Shown: positions 53,512-62,920 of the stretch, in pieces
Layout of the letters: each line of letters begins with the position of its first letter
Numbering within the stretch: the stretch's first letter is position 1
Assembly (NCBI GenBank): GCA_964468435.1
Contig: CAYXVE010000006.1
Coordinates: 82,761-146,760 of the forward strand
Source: JBCCTX01 sp964468435
GTDB lineage: Bacteria > Bacteroidota > Bacteroidia > J057
Direction: 5' to 3'
Length of the DNA: 64,000 bases
The notes under the pieces: model-generated
Told to the model about the DNA's origin: nothing
Database searches by the model: none
The model's input: only the letters and a program-made list of their open reading frames with translations
Translations under genes and position numbers: made by a program

Positions 53512-54351
53512 ATGATCATGTCTACATTAGCTATTCCCAATAAGCAGAAACTTCCTTCACATGAATTGTTCAGAATTGGACATATGAAACCTGTTATCAA
53601 GCCCACTAGACCACACGGACACAAGGCCTACTATGAACTCATCTTCCTGACGGAAGGAGCGGGCAAACATACCATCGAACTACAGGATTATGATGTACAA
53701 CCTGGCATGGCATTCTGGCTGACACCTGGACAAATACACTGTTGGAATTTTTCGAGGATACCAGGTGGATATGTGTTGATGTTTCGAAGTGAGTTTATTG
53801 ATCAACACCCCGTAATACAGCTAAAAGGAGAGCACTGGTTGAAACAACTTCCTCCAGCCATCAAATTATCTTCCAGCTACCTCAACTGGATGAACCGGCT
53901 AATGAAGAACTTAATTGAACTACCTGAAGATGCACTCCACCAGCAAGCCAACTATCTCATGTTATTGCTTCAACACATAGAAGACGCTGCCCGTATGGGT
54001 CCCATAGAATACTCCGGACCACAGCAGTCGCTGCTTACTCAATTCCGTAAACTAGTCGAGCAGCACTACATCTATAGATTGTCAATCATGGAATATGCTC
54101 AACAACTCGCTATCAGTGAACGCAAGCTAAATCAGATCTGTAAGGATCTTACGGGTGCCACTGCAAGGGAGCTTCTCAACGAAAGAATGCTCCTCGAAGC
54201 CAAACGCCTGCTAATGCATACTCCCCTCACTATTTCAGAAATCGCCTATGAACTAAACTTCCACGACCCCTCTCATTTTGTGAAATTCTTTAAAAAACAG
54301 GCAAACATTACTCCTGGCGAATTTCAACAAAAACTTCAAGAAAAATCCTGA
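53512..54351 (+). CDS. AraC-family transcriptional regulator
   Basis: A 279-residue DNA-binding protein. Residues about 25-110 form a cupin-like sensor domain (KAYYELIFLTEGAGKH, PGMAFWLTPGQIHCW). The C-terminal AraC/XylS domain has both helix-turn-helix units: SIMEYAQQLAISERKLNQICKD and LTISEIAYELNFHDPSHFVKFF, the latter carrying the usual signature through KKQANITPGEF. It begins with two close ATG codons (53512, 53518). It lies 56 bases before the outer-membrane receptor gene and could control it, or be co-transcribed with it. Confidence 0.93.
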   Translation: MIMSTLAIPNKQKLPSHELFRIGHMKPVIKPTRPHGHKAYYELIFLTEGAGKHTIELQDYDVQPGMAFWLTPGQIHCWNFSRIPGGYVLMFRSEFIDQHPVIQLKGEHWLKQLPPAIKLSSSYLNWMNRLMKNLIELPEDALHQQANYLMLLLQHIEDAARMGPIEYSGPQQSLLTQFRKLVEQHYIYRLSIMEYAQQLAISERKLNQICKDLTGATARELLNERMLLEAKRLLMHTPLTISEIAYELNFHDPSHFVKFFKKQANITPGEFQQKLQEKS

Positions 54352-54407
54352 CTGCATCATTGTACCAAAGATCAACAGACTTTTACCATAGATTCTGAAT
54401 AATCCAG

Positions 54408-56963
54408 ATGATCTTGGTTGCTATGAAAGTAACCTCTTACCTATTATCCCTTTTACTCACTATCATATTATTGGGATCTTTCCAGCCTGTCTATACTCAG
54501 GCGCAGACTATCACAGGCCGGGTAGTCGATACTATTGAAAAAAATCCCTTAGGATTTGCCTCTGTCATACTTTATCAATCCAGTGACAGTATTCAGGTTG
54601 CCGGAACGCTGACGGATACTAGTGGCACATTCATACTTAGGAATATACCGGATAGTAAGTATTATTTAGAGATACGTTTTCTAGGCTACAAATCATCCTT
54701 TCAAAATTCCATTAATTTATCTGCTAACGCACAATTAGACCTTGGCGAGATAGGTCTCCAGCCGACTGAGCGTCTACTGGAGGAAATTGAGATTACAGGT
54801 CGTCAAAGCCGCAGCTTCAACAAGATAGACCGCCAGGTCTTCGATGCGGGACAATTTGAAAATGCACGAGGTGGGAGTGCTACTGATGTGCTGCGCAATT
54901 TACCCGGCGTATCAGTGGATGCTCAGGGTGAAATTACCCTCCGCGGTAGTCAGGGGTTTATCGTTATGATTGATGGCAGGCAGATGCAGACAGATGCGGC
55001 TTCGCTACTCAATCAACTTCCCGCAAATGCCATTGAAAATATTGAGGTTCTGACTACGCCATCTGCGAAATACGATCCAGATGGCAAAGCTGGCATCATC
55101 AATATCAAGACCCGTCGCGGAGCTACGGATGGCTTTTACCTCCAGGCCAATGGCCTTCTGGGGTTTCCTAGCATAGAGTCCTATGACAATGCCGAGGCCA
55201 GCCGCCGGTACGGCAGCGATATGACGATCAATTACCGGAAGGGAAAATGGGAGATATCCGGTGGCCTGGACTATCGCAGGGATGACATTGCTGGACGACG
55301 TGTAGGCTATGTCAATACATATGAGGATAATATCCTGACTGAGTATCCCTCTGATGGTGAGCGAAGCTTTGACCGAGAACAGTATTCCGGCCGGTTGTCA
55401 GCCGTATTTCGTCCAAGCGAAAGGCACCAGTGGTCTATGAGCTTCTTTGCAGGCGACCGAACTCAATATCGCACAGCAAATATTCTTTATGCGCCTCAGC
55501 AACGAGCCTTCATCTCCACAGCAGATTTCCTGGGAACCGAAGCCTACTGGAATTTGTATCAGGAACTTGGCAGCGTGGTGTCTACCCGCGAAATACTGAA
55601 TTCCCTTACCTACTACAACGAAAACCTCAGAGTACGTGAAGGAGACTACCTGATTGGCGGATTAGACTACCGCTGGAAAATCGATGACCATCGTGCACTT
55701 AGTTTCTCAGCATTGTATGAACATACTTTCTTGGGTGGCCCTACAGACAATTCCAGCCTGGCATGGCCCAATATCATAGATACACTTCAGTATCAGTTCA
55801 ATACCAATGACAATCCCCTGGATGGTGTAAGAGTTAAAGTAGATTACAGCCAACAACTTGGAGGCATCACCTGGGAAAGCGGCTATCAATATCGCTTTTT
55901 GTTTCATCCGGGTGATTTTCTCTACCTGGACCGCGATCTGGAAAATAATCGCTGGATTGAAAATCCTGAATTTACCAATCGCATCGAACTACAACGACAA
56001 ATACACGGTCTGTATACGCAGTTTTCCGGAAGCTGGCAAAAACTCAAATACAGTGCTGGAGTGCGGCTGGAATATATGGACCGGGAAGTCAGTTTAGATA
56101 GACCCGATACCACGTATATATATGATATCATCCAGCCCTTCCCCACCCTGAATCTAAGCTACGATATGGGCAAAGGCTGGTCGGCCCGGGCAGGATATAG
56201 CCGTCGCATAGAACGCACGACAACGTTTAAGATGACCCCTTTTCCTGAGCGGGAACACAACGAAACCCTGGAACAGGGAGATGCTGAACTACTCCCTGAA
56301 TTTATCGATCTGGTAGAACTAGGTCTGAACAAAAATTGGGGGGATAATTCAGTATTTGCTACGATCTATTACCGTGGGGTTGAGAATGTTATCAACCGTG
56401 TCAACACGGTGTACAACGATACGATACTCAATCGTATCTATACTAATTCAGGCGATGCCAGAGCCATCGGCCTGGAATTAGGAGGTAATTTGTATCCCAC
56501 CAAATGGTGCCAAATTTATCTAGGTGGTAATGTATACAATTACCAGATCAAGGGGGTACTCTTTGGCGATATCATCGACACTGATAATGTGATCTACTCG
56601 ATCAATGCCAATGCAGAAGTTGACCTGCATCCCACCCTGAAACTGCAGGCAGCCTTCAACTATCTATCAGAGCGGGTAACCGCTCAGGGAGTAGATTCAC
56701 GCTTTTACAATCCTAGTCTGACGTTGCGAAAAACTTTTCTAGATGGTAAGGTTTCTGCAGCCTTGCAATGGTTAAGTATAGATCTGGGACTGCTGGAAAG
56801 CAATGAACAACGTATCACGACCGTGAAGGATAATAATTTCTTTACGACGACCAACTATGTCTATGAAGTAGACCGTGTTTTGCTCAGCCTAAGCTTCCAA
56901 CTTAATCAGCCTTCCAAAGAGATGAAATTTATCAAAAGTGAGTTTGGTGAGAAGGAATTTTGA
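54408..56963 (+). CDS. Outer-membrane receptor, TonB-dependent-like (OMP_b-brl_3 type)
   Basis: An 851-residue outer-membrane protein. A signal peptide (LLSLLLTIILLGSF, cleavage near TQAQ) is followed by a carboxypeptidase-regulatory-like beta-sandwich at about 34-125 (ITGRVVDTIEKNPLGFASV), a plug domain at about 135-240 (VLRNLPGVSVDAQGEITLRG, ENIEVLTTPSAKYDPDG) and a large barrel with many aromatic strands, matching the family in which the barrel is described as OMP_b-brl_3. Such proteins take up siderophores, oligosaccharides or other large nutrients, or act as signal receptors. The substrate cannot be told. The ATG at 54423 is a shorter alternative start. Confidence 0.92.
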   Translation: MILVAMKVTSYLLSLLLTIILLGSFQPVYTQAQTITGRVVDTIEKNPLGFASVILYQSSDSIQVAGTLTDTSGTFILRNIPDSKYYLEIRFLGYKSSFQNSINLSANAQLDLGEIGLQPTERLLEEIEITGRQSRSFNKIDRQVFDAGQFENARGGSATDVLRNLPGVSVDAQGEITLRGSQGFIVMIDGRQMQTDAASLLNQLPANAIENIEVLTTPSAKYDPDGKAGIINIKTRRGATDGFYLQANGLLGFPSIESYDNAEASRRYGSDMTINYRKGKWEISGGLDYRRDDIAGRRVGYVNTYEDNILTEYPSDGERSFDREQYSGRLSAVFRPSERHQWSMSFFAGDRTQYRTANILYAPQQRAFISTADFLGTEAYWNLYQELGSVVSTREILNSLTYYNENLRVREGDYLIGGLDYRWKIDDHRALSFSALYEHTFLGGPTDNSSLAWPNIIDTLQYQFNTNDNPLDGVRVKVDYSQQLGGITWESGYQYRFLFHPGDFLYLDRDLENNRWIENPEFTNRIELQRQIHGLYTQFSGSWQKLKYSAGVRLEYMDREVSLDRPDTTYIYDIIQPFPTLNLSYDMGKGWSARAGYSRRIERTTTFKMTPFPEREHNETLEQGDAELLPEFIDLVELGLNKNWGDNSVFATIYYRGVENVINRVNTVYNDTILNRIYTNSGDARAIGLELGGNLYPTKWCQIYLGGNVYNYQIKGVLFGDIIDTDNVIYSINANAEVDLHPTLKLQAAFNYLSERVTAQGVDSRFYNPSLTLRKTFLDGKVSAALQWLSIDLGLLESNEQRITTVKDNNFFTTTNYVYEVDRVLLSLSFQLNQPSKEMKFIKSEFGEKEF

Positions 56964-57020
56964 GCCATGAATTTTGTATCTTACAGCTGGAATTATTTTT
57001 CCTAAGCATTGTTTATTCTG

Positions 57021-57329
57021 ATGAAGGTACGCTCAGTTTTGTGCAATCCCTGTAGTGTTCCAATGGATAGCAAACCCAAAACGCGGTATTTCAGCTGTGC
57101 TTATTGTGGCACTTATCTTACGGTCTCTCGAAGTGCTAATGCTTTGCATACAGAAGTACTGGAGGAAGTGCAGGAAGAAGACAGCGGAAGCCGATTGATA
57201 CATCTACCTATAAGACACCAATGGATAAACAGATCTCTGACAAACCTGGCAAAATCCTTGTCTGATAGCAATAAAACGGGAATAGAGAACATGACGTTAT
57301 TTTACCCAATAATTTTAAGCTGTCTATGA
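57021..57329 (+). CDS. Small zinc-ribbon-like protein
   Basis: A protein of 102 residues from the ATG at 57021 (the open frame begins at a TTG 12 bases earlier). Two Cys-x-x-Cys pairs, LCNPCSVPM and SCAYCGTYL, are spaced like a rubredoxin-knuckle zinc ribbon. The C-terminal half is polar with no recognisable domain. Its stop overlaps the next gene's start as ATGA, so translation of the two is coupled and a joint function with the DUF4112 protein is likely. No family assignment. Confidence 0.6.
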   Translation: MKVRSVLCNPCSVPMDSKPKTRYFSCAYCGTYLTVSRSANALHTEVLEEVQEEDSGSRLIHLPIRHQWINRSLTNLAKSLSDSNKTGIENMTLFYPIILSCL

Positions 57330-57796
57330 TAAACAAACTCGCAGGGCGTTCATCATCAGATGCATTGGTATGGCTGGACGGTGTCGCTGACTTCATGGAC
57401 AACCGGTTCAGCATACCTTTCACAAGGATACGCTTCGGGGTAGACTTTATCTTGGGTTTGTTTCCCTATGTAGGAGATGTTATTTCCTTTGTGGTTTCCG
57501 GTGTCCTAGTAGTCATTATGGCCAGGTACGGTGCCAGCCGCAGACTTATTATCCTGATGCTGGGAAATATCTGGATCGATGGTATGTTTGGTACAATTCC
57601 CTTTCTGGGAGACATCTTCGATCTGGGTTATAAGGCCAATCGTCGCAATGTTAACCTTATGCTGGAATATTACGAAAAAGGCGAACACCAGGGAAAAGGC
57701 TGGGGAATTATTTTGTTTATCATTTTCATCCTGTTTCTGATGCTGTTATTATCTGTATACATCATTTGGCAGGTGGTGTACTGGATAGTTAGCTAG
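57326..57796 (+). CDS. DUF4112 membrane protein
   Basis: A 156-residue protein of the DUF4112 family, of unknown function. The signature FTRIRFGVDFILGLFPYVGDVISF near residue 31, MARYGASRRLIILMLGNIWID and GTIPFLGDIFDLGYKANRRN are all present. Two central hydrophobic hairpins and one C-terminal membrane segment (IILFIIFILFLMLLL) are visible. The gene overlaps the upstream zinc-ribbon gene by four bases. Confidence 0.9.
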   Translation: MINKLAGRSSSDALVWLDGVADFMDNRFSIPFTRIRFGVDFILGLFPYVGDVISFVVSGVLVVIMARYGASRRLIILMLGNIWIDGMFGTIPFLGDIFDLGYKANRRNVNLMLEYYEKGEHQGKGWGIILFIIFILFLMLLLSVYIIWQVVYWIVS

Positions 57797-57923
57797 GAGC
57801 CAGACCACGGAAGATCAAAAAAGACAACAGTAGATTACCGGAGAATCTCTATTTCCCTCGTTAATAAGACATTTACTTAATCGTAATGCTACAAAATGAG
57901 GTCGGCAGCCCTTAACCCGTCCA

Positions 57924-59108
57924 CTACTCAGCTCTTGGCACACTACTGACCGAGGTAGGTCCTCCACTTAGTTCTATACGCTCGCCGGTATCCCTAATCT
58001 TTCCCTTAAAGATCTCATATACTCCGATCATTTTTTCCACATTCATCTGAAGTAATACATAGCGGCTGTCTTTAGTGAAAACGACTCCCTGAGCTGCTAT
58101 TCCCCCTTCAACCTGATCCCTTTGAATAGCTTTTCCATCTACAATTTCAAATAATACCAAAGCACCCCGTTCATTCCAGGCAGATTGACCAGGTGTGAGA
58201 TTCGATCCATTCATGGAATTGACGACGATCCATCTTCCATCTGGAGATATGGCCAGCCCTTCGGGAAGGGATGGCACCGTGAGGTGCTGAACAGCTCTAA
58301 AGGGTCTCTCAGAGATGTCCACAAGCGTAACAACATCTACATCGAAAGAGGAAGTACCAAAATTGGCATCAATAGCTGTCAAGCCTGTATTACTGACTAC
58401 TACCCAATTGCCATCAGCTGAAACCTCCATATCATAGGGTCCTACTCCGGTCGAAACGCGTTCACCAGTACTGTTCACTATTCCATCTTTAATCCTCAGC
58501 ACGGTAAGTCCCTGTTCGTCCCTGTTCGCGACAAGTGCATGATTTCCATCCGGAGTTATGACAATACCTGAAAGTCTTTTCTGACTGACAGGAACTTGCT
58601 GAATCAGGGAAGCTCCCTGATCATTGATCTTAAGTACGGCTACATAGCCGGATACTGTAGCTGCCAGCAGCAGTTCTCCGTCTGGCGCGATCGCCAGGCC
58701 CTGTGGATGGCTCCCTATCTCGATAAGGTCTGCTGCACCAGTATCTTCACTTTCGAGATCGACCACTTGAACATAGCTTTTGGGGAAAACAATTCCGGTT
58801 GGATAGTGATAGATATCCGGTGCCCCTACAAATGCCCATTTGCCATCTGGCGTGATCGCCACACACTGAGGAGGACCAAAGATGGAATGTTCTACTTCAA
58901 ATTCTTTGACCTTTTTAGGTGGAAACTGAGTAGCATCTATCAGCGTAAGGGTACTTGAAAGTACATTTTGCGGATAGGTAGCTACACCTTCGACCCGTTC
59001 AAATTTAGCGTCATTACCTGAAACGATCCAGTCTTTATCTACCTGTGAAAGTAGAGGGTGATAGATCAGTATCAAAAGTGTGGGTAGTAAATAGTATATA
59101 GTTTTCAT
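57924..59108 (-). CDS. Exported beta-propeller protein (lactonase/YncE-like)
   Basis: A 394-residue protein with a signal peptide (YYLLPTLLILIYHPLLSQ). The rest is a seven-bladed propeller, in which the phrase I/A-x-x-PDG-x-x recurs as CVAITPDGKWAFVG, GLAIAPDGELLLAA, GIVITPDGNHALVA, MEVSADGNWVVVS and GLAISPDGRWIVVN. Such proteins occur as lactonases, surface-associated scaffolds or quinohemoprotein-like propellers; the catalytic residues of 6-phosphogluconolactonase could not be identified. It lies 31 bases after the amidohydrolase gene on the same strand, so they form an operon of two exported proteins. Confidence 0.85.
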   Translation of the reverse strand: MKTIYYLLPTLLILIYHPLLSQVDKDWIVSGNDAKFERVEGVATYPQNVLSSTLTLIDATQFPPKKVKEFEVEHSIFGPPQCVAITPDGKWAFVGAPDIYHYPTGIVFPKSYVQVVDLESEDTGAADLIEIGSHPQGLAIAPDGELLLAATVSGYVAVLKINDQGASLIQQVPVSQKRLSGIVITPDGNHALVANRDEQGLTVLRIKDGIVNSTGERVSTGVGPYDMEVSADGNWVVVSNTGLTAIDANFGTSSFDVDVVTLVDISERPFRAVQHLTVPSLPEGLAISPDGRWIVVNSMNGSNLTPGQSAWNERGALVLFEIVDGKAIQRDQVEGGIAAQGVVFTKDSRYVLLQMNVEKMIGVYEIFKGKIRDTGERIELSGGPTSVSSVPRAE

Positions 59109-59139
59109 ATAGATAGCGGATATAGTTATTCCTTCGTAA

Positions 59140-60723
59140 TCAGGGTCTACCAGGTTGCTTTAGCTCCCAGTTCTGAACTTGTTTGGCGTTATCCACCATC
59201 TGCTTGACGTCTGCCAAGAGTTCCCTAGCGTCAAAGATAATCCCATCTTTGATGATGTATTTCACTCCACCTACCCTTACAACTTCGTTATCTTCATTAA
59301 GCTTTATGGCACCCGTGCCATACAATACCTTGAGATTCTCCAGGGGATTCTCCTCGATCAGGATCATGTCTGCCTTTTTTCCCACCTCTATCGAACCGAT
59401 CTGATCCGCCATACCCAATGCTTCTGCGCCTTTGAGCGTTGCTGCTCTGATTACTTCAAGCGGGTGAAAACCCGCTTCGCGGAGTAACTCGAGCTCGCGG
59501 ACATAAGCAAACCCATACAATTGAAAGATATAACCCGAATCCGAACCTGTCGTAACCCTTCCACCGCGATTCTTGTATTCATTGATAAAGATCATCCACA
59601 GGCGATAGTTTTCTTTCCAGTCGATCTCCTCTTCTGTACCCCAGTAGTGCCAGTAAGAGCCATGAGATATTTTACTGGGTTGATAAAATTTCCAGAGTGA
59701 GGGGAGCGTATAGTCCTCGTGCCACTCAGCGCGCCGTGCACGCATGAGGTCCCGGTTGGCTTCATAAATGTTGAAAGTAGGGTCGATCGTGAAATCCAGC
59801 TCGATCAGCGAATCTATGACCCTATTCCAATGATTGGAATAGGGTTCTGCGGCTTGCGTCCACAATCTTCCAGCCTCAGCAAAGCGGTGCTGCTCATTTT
59901 GATAATTGTAATCCAAAGGGTAATGCTGAACCGTGCGGTCTGTAAAGAGCGCTTCAGGTAATCCATACCAGTGTTCCATAGTAGTTAGCCCCATACTGGC
60001 GGAGTTGAGTACATTGAGCCAGGCGACATTCATCTGCGCATGATGGCAGGCCGATCGCAGACCATATTTTGCTGCTTCATCTAACGCTGCTTCGAAGATA
60101 TCCGGACGCGTACCAAAAAACTTGATCCCATCTGCCCCTTTGTCAGCCAGATTCTTTACCCAGGCTCTGGCCATTTCCGGAGAAGTAATCTCTTCATCAC
60201 TACCATTGCCAAAGCCTACATAGGCTTTGATACGGGGAGCTATGATTTCATTTTTCTCACTCCGCTCACGGTGTCTGAGCGTCCAGTCTATGCCATTGAA
60301 ACTACCTGGTTCGCGAATGGTGGTGATCCCATGACTCATCCAGAGTTTGTAGACATAATCTGGCGTAGTTCCCTGTGCACTTCCTCCAGTATGTCCATGC
60401 ATATCTATAAATCCAGGTAGTAAATACATTCCCTCCGCATCCAACATGCGAGCATTGGGCTTGGCTTCTGGACGTCTGCCTTCCGGTATAGCTACACCGG
60501 GATAGCCCACTACTTTGACCTGGGTGATCGTATTTCCCTCCACCACAACATCAACCGGACCAATAGGTGGTGCTCCTGTGCCATTGATAAGCGTAGCACC
60601 GCGAATAATGAGTTGCTCGTAAGGCCCCTCTCCTTCATCCCGATCAGGTGCATCAGGCATTTGTCCGAAAGTGCTGTATAAAGGGATCAGTGATATCAAA
60701 ATCAGCGTAGACAGGTTTTTCAT
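59140..60723 (-). CDS. Exported amidohydrolase family protein
   Basis: A 527-residue metal-dependent hydrolase with a signal peptide (LSTLILISLIPLYSTFGQ). The metal site begins with H109-x-H111 in LLPGFIDMHGHTGG; SACHHAQMNVAW supplies a further pair; VTTGSDSGYIFQLYG contains the Asp near residue 400. The C-terminal MADQIGSIEVGKKADMILIE returns to the small beta-sandwich domain as in imidazolonepropionase- and prolidase-like members. It is periplasmic or secreted, and its substrate (cyclic amide, dipeptide or ester) is unknown. It heads a two-gene unit with the propeller gene. Confidence 0.9.
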   Translation of the reverse strand: MKNLSTLILISLIPLYSTFGQMPDAPDRDEGEGPYEQLIIRGATLINGTGAPPIGPVDVVVEGNTITQVKVVGYPGVAIPEGRRPEAKPNARMLDAEGMYLLPGFIDMHGHTGGSAQGTTPDYVYKLWMSHGITTIREPGSFNGIDWTLRHRERSEKNEIIAPRIKAYVGFGNGSDEEITSPEMARAWVKNLADKGADGIKFFGTRPDIFEAALDEAAKYGLRSACHHAQMNVAWLNVLNSASMGLTTMEHWYGLPEALFTDRTVQHYPLDYNYQNEQHRFAEAGRLWTQAAEPYSNHWNRVIDSLIELDFTIDPTFNIYEANRDLMRARRAEWHEDYTLPSLWKFYQPSKISHGSYWHYWGTEEEIDWKENYRLWMIFINEYKNRGGRVTTGSDSGYIFQLYGFAYVRELELLREAGFHPLEVIRAATLKGAEALGMADQIGSIEVGKKADMILIEENPLENLKVLYGTGAIKLNEDNEVVRVGGVKYIIKDGIIFDARELLADVKQMVDNAKQVQNWELKQPGRP

Positions 60724-60821
60724 GAAATTATTGCTTAATGATCAATGTCAAACAATGCTAAGTAGGCAGTTCATCACGATTATTTTAAATAAACTCTCTA
60801 TTTTCGTAATATGCAAGCAAC

Positions 60822-62159
60822 ATGGTGGTCTCCTTTATCAAGCAATTATACCTCACCAGCAGGCTTTTCATGCTTGCCGGCTTGATCATCTTTCTTTTTA
60901 TTATTTCCTATATTTTCCCCTTTCTGTTTTCGTTATCCATCGTGCTCTTCATCGTATGGTTATTACTCTTACTAGTAGACATTCTGATGATGTTTAGAAT
61001 ACCAGATGGCATCGTAGCTACACGCCATACCCCCGAAAAATTTTCCAACGGAGATCCCAACCTCATACGACTTATGCTAGAAAACAGGTATCCCTATCAG
61101 GTAAAACTTGAGATCATCGACGAAGTACCCTATCAGTTTCAATGGAGAGACAACACTTTTCACCTCGATGTGCCCCCTCAATCATCGAAAGAATTGAATT
61201 ACGAACTCAGGCCTGTTACCCGCGGTGAATACCACTTTGGGGTACTCAATGTATATGCATCAGGTCCTTTGGATATGGTAAAGCGACGGTACAGAGAAGC
61301 AGAAGCGGAGATGGTGCCCTGCTATCCCGCTTATATCCAGATGCGTACCTATCAGTTAATGGCGATTTCCAATCGCCTGAGTGAATTAGGCGTTAAACCC
61401 ATTCGCAGATTGGGACATACCACTGAGTTTGAACAAATCAAGGAATATGTGCGCGGTGATGACTACCGTACTATCAACTGGAAAGCGACTGCGAGGGCTA
61501 GAAAGCTGATGGTCAACCAATATACAGATGAGCGTTCTCAGCATGTGTACTGTCTCATTGACAAAAGTCGAGTCATGAAAATGCCTTTTGAGGGCATGTC
61601 GCTCTTGGACCATGCCATCAATGCATCACTGGTCATCTCCAATATTGCTTTGTATAAAAAAGATAAAGCAGGTCTGATTACATTCTCTGAAAGTGTAGAT
61701 GCAATTGTACCCGCTGATCACCGTACTACGCAGATGTTTAAGATTCAAGAGGTACTTTACAACCAACAATCCCGCTTCCTTGAAGCTGCGTATGAACGAC
61801 TGTATGTGTTTGTCAAACGCAAGCTGACCCACCGCAGCCTACTTATCTTGTTTACCAACTTTGAAAGCCTTACTGCACTTAGACGTCAGTTGCCTTTCCT
61901 ACAGCAAATAGCCAGACAGCATCTCTTAATGGTCATTTTCTTTGAAAATACTGAATTATCAAGTTTGCTGAGCACTACCCCCAAAAATACCGAGGAGATA
62001 TACATCAAAACGATTGGAGAACACTTCGCTTTTGAGAAAAAACAGATCGTACATGAACTTAAGCGACACGGAATCATTTCTATTCTGACCCCACCACAAA
62101 ACCTTACGGTGAACACATTAAATAAATATCTAGAACTCAAATCACGTAGGATGATCTGA
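60822..62159 (+). CDS. DUF58 domain protein
   Basis: A 445-residue membrane-anchored protein of the DUF58 family. Two N-terminal membrane segments (LFMLAGLIIFLFIISYIFPF and LFIVWLLLLLVDILMMF) precede a beta-rich domain and the family hallmark FEQIKEYVRGDDYRTINWKATAR, followed by a VWA-like fold (YCLIDKSRVMKMP) in which the classical MIDAS D-x-S-x-S is incomplete. DUF58 genes usually stand beside a MoxR ATPase and VWA genes; here none are present. It could act in envelope biogenesis, as some relatives do. The FKBP gene follows after 68 bases. Confidence 0.9.
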   Translation: MVVSFIKQLYLTSRLFMLAGLIIFLFIISYIFPFLFSLSIVLFIVWLLLLLVDILMMFRIPDGIVATRHTPEKFSNGDPNLIRLMLENRYPYQVKLEIIDEVPYQFQWRDNTFHLDVPPQSSKELNYELRPVTRGEYHFGVLNVYASGPLDMVKRRYREAEAEMVPCYPAYIQMRTYQLMAISNRLSELGVKPIRRLGHTTEFEQIKEYVRGDDYRTINWKATARARKLMVNQYTDERSQHVYCLIDKSRVMKMPFEGMSLLDHAINASLVISNIALYKKDKAGLITFSESVDAIVPADHRTTQMFKIQEVLYNQQSRFLEAAYERLYVFVKRKLTHRSLLILFTNFESLTALRRQLPFLQQIARQHLLMVIFFENTELSSLLSTTPKNTEEIYIKTIGEHFAFEKKQIVHELKRHGIISILTPPQNLTVNTLNKYLELKSRRMI

Positions 62160-62182
62160 GAAATGGTATAGGTATCATCGTA

Positions 62183-62190
62183 TATTTTTG
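62183..62190 (+). promoter_or_regulatory. -7 box before the FKBP gene
   Basis: TATTTTTG matches TAnnTTTG, 38 bases before the ATG at 62228. A TTG at the -33 distance is not apparent. Confidence 0.35.
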
Positions 62191-62227
62191 CGTTCTTTAT
62201 CTTTATTTTTATCAGAATTCAAACTTT

Positions 62228-62917
62228 ATGAAACGATTTTGTGTATTGTCTTTTCTCCTTGTCTTTTTCATTTCCTATCAACAAGCACAGATAACACTGG
62301 AAAATCTTATAGACAGCATGTCCTACGCAATAGGATTTGACATTGGCAGTAACATCAAAAAAGGAGAAGTTGAATTGAATATAGATTTGATTGCAGAGGG
62401 ACTGGCTAAGGCACTGGAATCAGATGATCCGGAACTTCTCAGTGCTCAGGATATCCAAGTGATGATTCAGGCATGGCAGATGCAGGCACAACAAAAATAT
62501 ACAGAACAAATACAGAAAATAGCCGAGGAAAACCGGGCTGAAGGTGATGCATTTTTAGCAGAGAATGCAGAAATTGAAGGTATCACAGTTACAGAAAGTG
62601 GCCTTCAGTACAAAGTCATTGAAGAAGGGGAAGGAGATCGCCCCACGGATAGCAGCATGGTTACGGTGCATTATGAGGGTAAATTACTGGATGGGACTAC
62701 CTTCGACAGTTCTTACGAACGTGGTGAACCCATTGAATTTGAAGTAGGTCAGGTCATTCCCGGATGGACAGAAGCTATTCAATTGATGCGCCCCGGTGCT
62801 AAGTGGCAGGTATTTATCCCTTCTGATCTGGGATATGGAGAGCGCGGTACACCTAATGGCGAAATACCCCCTAATTCTGTGCTCATTTTCGATGTGGAAC
62901 TCTTAAGCGTTCAATAA
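62228..62917 (+). CDS. Exported FKBP-type peptidyl-prolyl isomerase
   Basis: A 229-residue periplasmic folding helper that speeds cis-trans isomerisation of proline bonds. The signal peptide is VLSFLLVFFISYQQA. Residues about 27-105 are the helical FKBP N-terminal dimerisation domain (SYAIGFDIGSNIKKGEVELN). The catalytic FKBP domain spans about 115-229: VTVHYEGKLLDGTTFDSSYERG, GQVIPGWTEAIQLMRPGAKWQVFIP, LGYGERG and PPNSVLIFDVEL, all active-site aromatic residues present. Length is typical for Mip/FkpA-like proteins. Confidence 0.95.
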   Translation: MKRFCVLSFLLVFFISYQQAQITLENLIDSMSYAIGFDIGSNIKKGEVELNIDLIAEGLAKALESDDPELLSAQDIQVMIQAWQMQAQQKYTEQIQKIAEENRAEGDAFLAENAEIEGITVTESGLQYKVIEEGEGDRPTDSSMVTVHYEGKLLDGTTFDSSYERGEPIEFEVGQVIPGWTEAIQLMRPGAKWQVFIPSDLGYGERGTPNGEIPPNSVLIFDVELLSVQ

Positions 62918-62920
62918 AAG

